Positions 5,912-10,775 of a DNA stretch of 10,775 bases are shown one piece after another. The DNA lies in the NCBI GenBank assembly GCA_028702015.1, contig JAQVPO010000015.1:1-10775 (forward strand), given 5' to 3'. Every line of letters starts with the position of its first letter. Positions within the stretch are counted from its first letter, which is position 1. This stretch comes from Synergistaceae bacterium. GTDB lineage: Bacteria; Synergistota; Synergistia; Synergistales; Synergistaceae. Under the pieces are notes generated by a model. That model was not told the origin of the DNA. It saw nothing but the letters and a program-made list of their open reading frames with translations, and made no database searches. A program made the position numbers and the translations under genes.

Positions 5912-7438
5912 TGAAATATTATGATCCGGAAGACATCCGGCAGGCAGATATCATTGCAGTGGAAAAATTTGGAGTGACCTCGCTCGAACTTATGGAGAAT
6001 GCCGGGACTAATGCAGCCCTTGAGGTATTGAAGAAATATCCGTACGCACGCTGTTTCCTTATTTTAGCCGGCCCTGGAAACAACGGCGGAGACGGTTTCG
6101 TTGCTGCCAGGTCATTTTTTGAATAAAGGTTTCGCTGTCACAGTGATCCTGTCCTCTGAACCAGAAACATACAAGGGCGACGCAAAGAGAAACCTTGATC
6201 TGCTGATCAGATCAAAGAGCAATAATTGTACTGCAATATGTTCCAAGCAGCTCACAGATGAAGATATAATTGAAAAAATCAGCAAAGCCGACTGTCTTAT
6301 TGATTCGCTCCTGGGAACAGGCTCAAAAGGAGCCCCAAGGGGTGAAGTTGGGCGTCTTATAAAGCATTGCTTAAATAGGGCAGTTGTGGCCTTTGATATT
6401 CCAAGCGGGATTGATCCTGCAAACGGTAACATTTTTGACTCATGCATCAGGGCGGATATGACAGTCACATTTCTCGCTGCAAAAAAGGGGATGTGTTTTT
6501 CTCCGGCATATGATATGTGCGGAACTGTTGTAACGGCAGATATCGGCATATCACCAGACAAAGTTCTTGATGGCAAAGAAACCATCTCATCTTTCGGCAG
6601 GAAAGACATATCAAAACTGATGCCTGCCATTTCAAGAAACATACACAAAGGTGACAGAGGAGGACTGCTTATAGTTGGAGGAAGCATCAACTACAGGGGG
6701 GCGCCTCTGCTTGCAGGGCTCGGAGCGCTGCGTTCCGGAGCAGGCCTGGCGGTGCTTGCTGTCCCTGACTTTATGGTCGACAGTGCATCCATCCTGCTTC
6801 CTGAAGCTATTCTGGTTCCTCTGAAAACAAAGGGAGAGACAGTTTTGCCGGAGAGCGTTGCTGAGGCTATCGCCCCCTGGAAAACAAGGTGCGGCGCAGC
6901 TGTAGTCGGACCGGGACTTGGAAGAAACCAAGGGGCGCAATTTACAGTTGACTGGTTCTGGAAAAATTGGAATAAACCGCTCCTTGTAGATGGAGACGGT
7001 CTCTATTTTCTATCTTTCAAAAAATATCTTCCGGCTTTCAGAGCTAATGCCGTCCTGACCCCGCACAGCGGCGAGGCTGCAGCATTGCTTGGAATAACAC
7101 CGGAAGATATAAACAGAAGCCGGAGCGAAGCGGCTGTTTCAATGTCACGCGCTGCGGGAACCATACTGCTGAAAGGTATGGATACCGTGGTATATTCAAA
7201 GGGAAAAGAGATAACTATTATCAAAGGCGGATCTCCTGCTCTTGCTGTGCCAGGATCGGGAGACGTGCTCAGCGGTGCCGCAGGCGCTCTGATTGCATCT
7301 GGAATGCCTGTCTTTGATGCTGTACTGGCTGGAGCCGCTGCACATGCCGCAGCAGGAGCGCTTATAGAAAAAAGATCCGGTGTCCGCGGAACACTGGCAA
7401 GAGAGATAGCAGATGCGCTGCCTTTTGCATTCAACTAG
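5908..7438 (+). pseudogene. nnr: nnr, bifunctional NAD(P)HX epimerase/dehydratase, frameshifted
   Basis: Nnr repairs hydrated NADH and NADPH. The N-terminal YjeF_N domain epimerises R- to S-NAD(P)HX, and the C-terminal kinase-like domain dehydrates S-NAD(P)HX using ADP. The N domain shows GPGNNGGDGFVAAR, DSLLGTGSKGAPRG and DIPSGIDPANG. The C domain shows GDRGGLLIVGGS, LTPHSGEAAALLG, LLKGMDTVV and GSGDVLSGAAGAL. As read, the first frame (5908-6126) stops after VAARSFFE, while the rest continues in the next frame from about 6101 to 7438. Removing one base from the T6 run (6115-6120) gives VAARSFLNKGFAV and about 509 residues, the normal length. Both halves are otherwise well preserved. The start overlaps the acpS stop, with GGAG 8 nt upstream. 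It may be functional if the break is a sequencing error. Confidence 0.88.
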
Positions 7439-7964
7439 AAAATTGGAGATAGTCACCTTCACTGAAGAGGAGACACGCTCTCTGGGGAGGCATATAGGCA
7501 AACGGTCTTTTCCAGGCCTTACCATACTTATGCACGGCGGACTAGGCATGGGAAAAACTTTCCTTACCCAGGGAATAGGCAGTGCACTTGGCTGCGGGAA
7601 GATTAAGAGTCCAACGTTCATACTCATAGCTGAACATCAGGGAGAGATTCCTCTTATTCACGCAGACCTTTACAGGCTTAATTCTTATACTGAAGCAGAT
7701 GCTCTTGATTTCGAAAATTACATAGACAACGGCTGTGTCCTTGTGGTGGAGTGGGCAGAAAGATGGCACACCCATCCTTTGAGTGACACCATTGACATTA
7801 CAATAAACCAGTATGGTGATAATGAATTTTCTAGAGTTGTCAAAATCAAAGCGCTTGGAAATACGGCGGAGAACCTCTTAGGGGCCCTTTCAAGCGATAT
7901 TTTAGAGGAAATATGCGAAAAAGAGGGAAATTATGAAAGTACTGGGAATAGACTGCACAACTAA
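7413..7964 (+). CDS. tsaE: tRNA t6A biosynthesis ATPase TsaE
   Basis: TsaE is the ATPase of the TsaB-TsaD-TsaE complex that makes N6-threonylcarbamoyladenosine at A37 of tRNAs reading ANN codons. With the 7413 start it is 183 residues. The P-loop GGLGMGKT is at 42-49, SPTF at 66-69 (switch), HADLYRL at 83-89 and VVEWAER at 111-117, all family hallmarks. The C-terminus, about 34 residues past the last core strand, is longer than in many TsaE proteins. The start is uncertain. ATG 7413 overlaps nnr by 26 nt and has only GAGAG 7 nt upstream. An in-frame TTG at 7443 would give a compact N-terminus (173 residues) just after the nnr stop, but has no clear ribosome site. The gene overlaps tsaB by 32 nt. 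Confidence 0.93.
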   Translation: MRCLLHSTRKLEIVTFTEEETRSLGRHIGKRSFPGLTILMHGGLGMGKTFLTQGIGSALGCGKIKSPTFILIAEHQGEIPLIHADLYRLNSYTEADALDFENYIDNGCVLVVEWAERWHTHPLSDTIDITINQYGDNEFSRVVKIKALGNTAENLLGALSSDILEEICEKEGNYESTGNRLHN

Positions 7965-8595
7965 GTTTACAAATATTGGCATAACCTCTGATGGTACTGT
8001 GCTTTCTGAGGTAAGCCTTGAACTGGGACGTCAGCAATCGTCACGACTTCCGATTCTTATTGAAGAAATGCTTTCTGATCTTTCAATGGATATTTCTGAA
8101 CTTGACCTGATTGCCGCTGCAAACGGACCAGGATATTACACCGGGATCAGGACCGGCATAGCATACTCAGCTGCACTGGCTAAGGCGCTTGGAATAAGGA
8201 TACTCCCGGTCTCCTCGCTTGAAACCTTCGTACACGACCTTAGAACGATGGGGATACCGCTGGCTCCGGTTATAAAAGCCCGGCAGAATTGCATTTACTG
8301 TGCTCTTTATTTTTCTGACGGCAGCGAACTAAAGCCTTTTGTATACCCAAAGTTTTGTGCAGCTGCTGAGTTTGCTGAATTCCTTTGCCTCTATCCTGAA
8401 GCTTTGCTTATAGGCAAGGATGTCGCCTTGTTTAATGAATTTTCAGCTCTGCCAAATAATGTTTTGCCAAGAACCGTAGGAAGGGCTGCTCAGACAGCTT
8501 TAATGGGGGAGTTCTACAAAGATCTTTCAATTTCGCCTGATAAGATACAGGGAGCTTACCTTCGTGAACCTGACATAGGTCCGACTTCATATTAA
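7933..8595 (+). CDS. tsaB: tRNA t6A biosynthesis protein TsaB
   Basis: TsaB is the inactive ASKHA-fold paralogue that scaffolds TsaD in t6A formation. This 220-residue protein, normal in length, has the N-terminal nucleotide-fold strand VLGIDCTT (3-10), and the family signature ANGPGYYTGIRTGI (63-76), equivalent to the usual GPGSFTGLRIG. The next segment (AKALGIRILPVSSLE) is also typical. The usual histidine before the LLP segment is replaced: the sequence reads GRQQSSRLPIL. The ATG at 7933 has AGAGGG 5-6 nt upstream and lies inside tsaE, so the two are translationally coupled. tsaD is not in view. No terminator follows; the next gene has its own promoter at 8636. Confidence 0.94.
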   Translation: MKVLGIDCTTKFTNIGITSDGTVLSEVSLELGRQQSSRLPILIEEMLSDLSMDISELDLIAAANGPGYYTGIRTGIAYSAALAKALGIRILPVSSLETFVHDLRTMGIPLAPVIKARQNCIYCALYFSDGSELKPFVYPKFCAAAEFAEFLCLYPEALLIGKDVALFNEFSALPNNVLPRTVGRAAQTALMGEFYKDLSISPDKIQGAYLREPDIGPTSY

Positions 8596-8635
8596 TTGTC
8601 GCTATTTTCAGAATATAAAGAATTTAATCTTTTCC

Positions 8636-8664
8636 TTGAATAAATGTGAAATCTTTGTCATAAT
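8636..8664 (+). promoter_or_regulatory. promoter of the kor operon
   Basis: TTGAAT (8636-8641), an exact 17-bp spacer and CATAAT (8659-8664, 5 of 6 matches) would start transcription near 8671. That leaves a leader of about 70 nt before the korD start. No obvious operator dyad is seen. A TTGACA at 8698-8703 has no -10 at a proper distance and is probably not used. Confidence 0.65.
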
Positions 8665-8743
8665 ACCCAAGGTTGTGCCAATCGATATTAATAATGGTTG
8701 ACAGACAAATACTGATTAGATGTGGGGAAGGAAGGTGGGTTTT

Positions 8744-8944
8744 TTGGCGAAGAAGTTCGACATCGAGATCTTTAACAAATGGTGCAAAGGATGTGGCCTC
8801 TGTATCGCTATATGCCCTAAGAAAGTTCTTGAACTAAGCGAACAGGTTAAATGTGTGCCTGCACGTCCTGACGATTGCATTGGCTGCCGCCAGTGTGAAA
8901 ACGTCTGCCCGGATATGGCAATAACAATTAAGGAGCGTGACTAA
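8744..8944 (+). CDS. korD: 2-oxoacid:ferredoxin oxidoreductase, delta (ferredoxin) subunit
   Basis: This 66-residue electron-transfer subunit carries two [4Fe-4S] motifs, CKGCGLCIAICP and CIGCRQCENVCP, each followed by a proline. It passes electrons from the thiamine-pyrophosphate centre of the complex to soluble ferredoxin. TTG 8744 is chosen as start: it gives MAKKFDIEIF, typical of KorD, with AGGTGG (8733-8738) 5 nt upstream. The frame is open to an ATG at 8720, but that start would place the purine-rich ribosome site (8723-8739) inside the gene. GTG 8735 is a third option. The stop is 2 nt before korA. It could equally be the delta subunit of a branched-chain (Vor) enzyme. Confidence 0.88.
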   Translation: MAKKFDIEIFNKWCKGCGLCIAICPKKVLELSEQVKCVPARPDDCIGCRQCENVCPDMAITIKERD

Positions 8945-8946
8945 AT

Positions 8947-10077
8947 ATGGCTCAGGTTGAATTCTGGCAGGGCAACAAAGCAATAGCTATGGGTGCTATC
9001 GCTGCCGGATGCAGATTCTTTGGCGGTTATCCCATAACCCCCTCGACAGAGATCATGGAATCTATGTCTGAAGAGCTCCCGCGACTCGGCGGAAAGTTCG
9101 TTCAGATGGAAGATGAAATTGGTGGTATCGCCGCAGCAATAGGTGCTTCTATTGCCGGCCTTAAATCTATGACAGGAAGCTCTGGCCCTGGTATTTCACT
9201 TAAGCAGGAGCTGCTGGGCTATGCATATATTGCGGAAATCCCACTGGTAGTTGCAGATGTACAGCGCGGCGGTCCTTCAACAGGTCTTCCGACAAAAGTT
9301 TCTCAGGCTGACGTGATGCAGGCTAAATGGGGAACTCACGGCGATCACGCAACGATTGCATATGCTCCTTCTTCAATTCAGGAGTGCTATGAAATTACTA
9401 CAAAAGCTTTTAATATGGCAGAGCGCTTCCGCCAGCCCGTGCTTGTCATGGCTGACGAGATCATCGGCCACATGCGTGAAAAGATCGTAATCCCTGAACC
9501 AGGCTCATTTGAAATCATAAACCGTAAAAAGCCGACAGTCTGTCCGGAAGAGTTCATTCCCTACAAAGCAGACGAGGACGATGTTCCTCCGATGGCAGCT
9601 TTCGGCGATGGGTACCGCTGGCACGTCACAGGTCTCACCAGCAACGACTGGGGATTCCCGACGAACGAAGCCGAAGACATCGACAAGAAGGCAAACCGTA
9701 TAATCCGCAAGGTTGACCGTTTCCGTGACGACATAGTCGAATTCAAGGAAGAGAGCATGGATGATGCTGAAGTAGTAATCGTTTCTTACGGCAGCGTTTC
9801 ACGCTCAGCGCTCCGTGCAATCCGTGAACTTAGACTGCAGGGAGTCAAGGTCGGACATTTCCGTCCTATCACACTTTGGCCCTTCCCGGACAAGGAAATT
9901 GCAGAACTCTCAAAGAGAGTTAAACATATTATCGTTCCTGAACTCAACGCCGGACAGATGGTGCTGGAAGTAGAGAGAGCTGTAGCAGGAAGATGCGAAG
10001 TCCATCGCAAAAACCTTATTAACGGCGAACTTTACAAGCCTGACCAGATCATGTCCTTCATCAAGGAGGTGGCTTAA
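8947..10077 (+). CDS. korA: 2-oxoacid:ferredoxin oxidoreductase, alpha subunit
   Basis: This 376-residue alpha subunit has the usual length and works with KorB to decarboxylate a 2-oxoacid (2-oxoglutarate most likely) to acyl-CoA, reducing ferredoxin. Domain I begins at GNKAIAMGAIAAGCRFF (9-25) with GYPITPSTEI (27-36). MEDEIGG (54-60) holds the thiamine-contacting glutamate, GSSGPGISLKQE (77-88) is a conserved loop, and QRGGPSTGLPTKVSQ (106-120) is the family signature. Domain II spans about 255-370 (VVIVSYGSVSR, PITLWPFPDKE, VPELNAGQM). AAGGAG (8930-8935), 11 nt upstream inside korD, is the ribosome site. 2-Oxoisovalerate (VorA) is the main alternative, because the two types share these motifs. 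Confidence 0.93.
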   Translation: MAQVEFWQGNKAIAMGAIAAGCRFFGGYPITPSTEIMESMSEELPRLGGKFVQMEDEIGGIAAAIGASIAGLKSMTGSSGPGISLKQELLGYAYIAEIPLVVADVQRGGPSTGLPTKVSQADVMQAKWGTHGDHATIAYAPSSIQECYEITTKAFNMAERFRQPVLVMADEIIGHMREKIVIPEPGSFEIINRKKPTVCPEEFIPYKADEDDVPPMAAFGDGYRWHVTGLTSNDWGFPTNEAEDIDKKANRIIRKVDRFRDDIVEFKEESMDDAEVVIVSYGSVSRSALRAIRELRLQGVKVGHFRPITLWPFPDKEIAELSKRVKHIIVPELNAGQMVLEVERAVAGRCEVHRKNLINGELYKPDQIMSFIKEVA

Positions 10078-10079
10078 CT

Positions 10080-10775
10080 ATGCCACGCGAAGATGTAAAA
10101 AAGCTGCTCCGTACAAAGTTTATGCCTCACATATGGTGCCCGGGATGCGGTCATGGTATCATCATGCACGCAATTCTGCGCGCACTTGCAGATCTTAAAA
10201 TTCCTCAGGATAAAATCTGTATTTCTTCAGGTATCGGATGTTCAAGCCGTATGCCGGGATATATCGATGCATGCACTCTCCACACTGCACACGGACGTTC
10301 ACTGGCCTTTGCAACCGGTGTAAAGCTTGCAAATCCTGACCTGACGATCGTCAACGTCATGGGTGACGGGGACGGAACCGCTATCGGCGGAAACCACTTC
10401 ATCCATGCGTGCCGCCGCAACATAGGGATCACTGCCGTAGTAATGAACAACAACATTTATGGCATGACCGGCGGACAGGCTTCCCCGACAACTCCGGAGG
10501 GTGCCTTTGCTGCCACCGCCCCCTATGGTGCGATAGATCCTACCTTTGACGTATGCAAACTTGCAGAAGGTGCAGGTGCAACATACGTTGCACGTGCCAC
10601 AGTTGCACAGCCCGCAATGTGCGAGCAGATACTCAAAAAGGCCATCCAGCACCAGAAGAAGGGATTTGCTGTAGTCGAGCTCGTATCCTTCTGCCACACA
10701 CAGTTCGGACGTAAGAACAAACGCAGCCGTCCGATGGATAACATCAACTATCTTAAGGACAACTCAGTCATGAAG
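10080..10775 (+). CDS. korB: 2-oxoacid:ferredoxin oxidoreductase, beta subunit (3' end cut)
   Basis: This open frame runs through the window end with 232 codons; full-length members have about 250-290. The beta subunit binds thiamine pyrophosphate and an iron-sulphur cluster. CPGCGHG (20-26) and GIGCSSR (51-57) supply the cluster cysteines. GDGDGTAIGGNHFIHACRRN (95-114) is the thiamine/Mg motif, and NNNIYGMTGGQASPTTP (123-139) completes it. The TGGQ-SPTTP form is typical of 2-oxoglutarate/branched-chain enzymes rather than pyruvate. The start is 2 nt after the korA stop; AAGGAGGTGG (10063-10072) lies 7 nt or so upstream. Every visible arginine is CGY, unlike the AGA-rich left half. A gamma subunit gene (korC) would be expected next, outside the window. 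Confidence 0.93.
   Translation, partial: MPREDVKKLLRTKFMPHIWCPGCGHGIIMHAILRALADLKIPQDKICISSGIGCSSRMPGYIDACTLHTAHGRSLAFATGVKLANPDLTIVNVMGDGDGTAIGGNHFIHACRRNIGITAVVMNNNIYGMTGGQASPTTPEGAFAATAPYGAIDPTFDVCKLAEGAGATYVARATVAQPAMCEQILKKAIQHQKKGFAVVELVSFCHTQFGRKNKRSRPMDNINYLKDNSVMK

Noticed and set aside
6112..7627. Several long minus-strand frames opposite nnr and tsaE
   Set aside because: They are shadows of strongly conserved plus-strand genes and show no recognisable domains.
8698..8703. TTGACA as the kor promoter -35
   Set aside because: No -10 lies at a proper distance; the TTGAAT-17-CATAAT promoter upstream fits better.
10299..10747. Minus-strand frames opposite korB
   Set aside because: They are antisense shadows of a clearly conserved thiamine-dependent subunit.

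Overview
The window looks like chromosomal DNA of an anaerobic, amino-acid-fermenting bacterium. A four-gene-type ferredoxin-dependent 2-oxoacid oxidoreductase operon (order delta, alpha, beta, cut by the window end) is the strongest sign. Together with the acpS-nnr-tsaE-tsaB run it suggests Synergistota or a related deep-branching anaerobe. That placement is inference from gene content; no 16S rRNA or other taxonomic marker is present.

Layout. Positions 1-195 hold two tandem tRNA-Lys(CTT) genes, the first cut by the window edge. From about 196 to 2970 the DNA is AT-rich and accessory in character: a small YjdJ-type acetyltransferase, a tRNA-Leu(TAG) between two hairpins, a second GNAT acetyltransferase, a 425-bp gap with a REP-like palindrome, and an EamA drug/metabolite exporter. 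From 2974 a good promoter drives a two-gene purine uptake and salvage operon (NCS2 permease, APRT-like phosphoribosyltransferase) closed by a perfect 14-bp terminator. A secreted glucosaminidase-type cell-wall hydrolase follows. Then comes a compact plus-strand housekeeping cluster: acpS, nnr, tsaE and tsaB, with overlapping ends between them. After a 120-150-bp gap with a clear promoter, korD-korA-korB run off the end.

How the genes fit together. The permease and phosphoribosyltransferase would import a purine base and trap it as a nucleotide. AcpS activates acyl carrier protein. Nnr repairs damaged NAD(P)H. TsaE and TsaB are two parts of the machine that makes t6A37 in tRNAs reading ANN codons, which include the tRNA-Lys seen here. 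The Kor complex oxidatively decarboxylates a 2-oxoacid to an acyl-CoA and passes electrons to ferredoxin.

The most notable irregularity is in nnr. Its reading frame is broken by one extra base at a T6 run (6115-6120); both halves are otherwise well conserved. This is either a sequencing error, a recent mutation, or less likely recoding. I found no CRISPR array, transposase, integrase, phage gene or recognisable new defence system, and I do not claim a novel system here.
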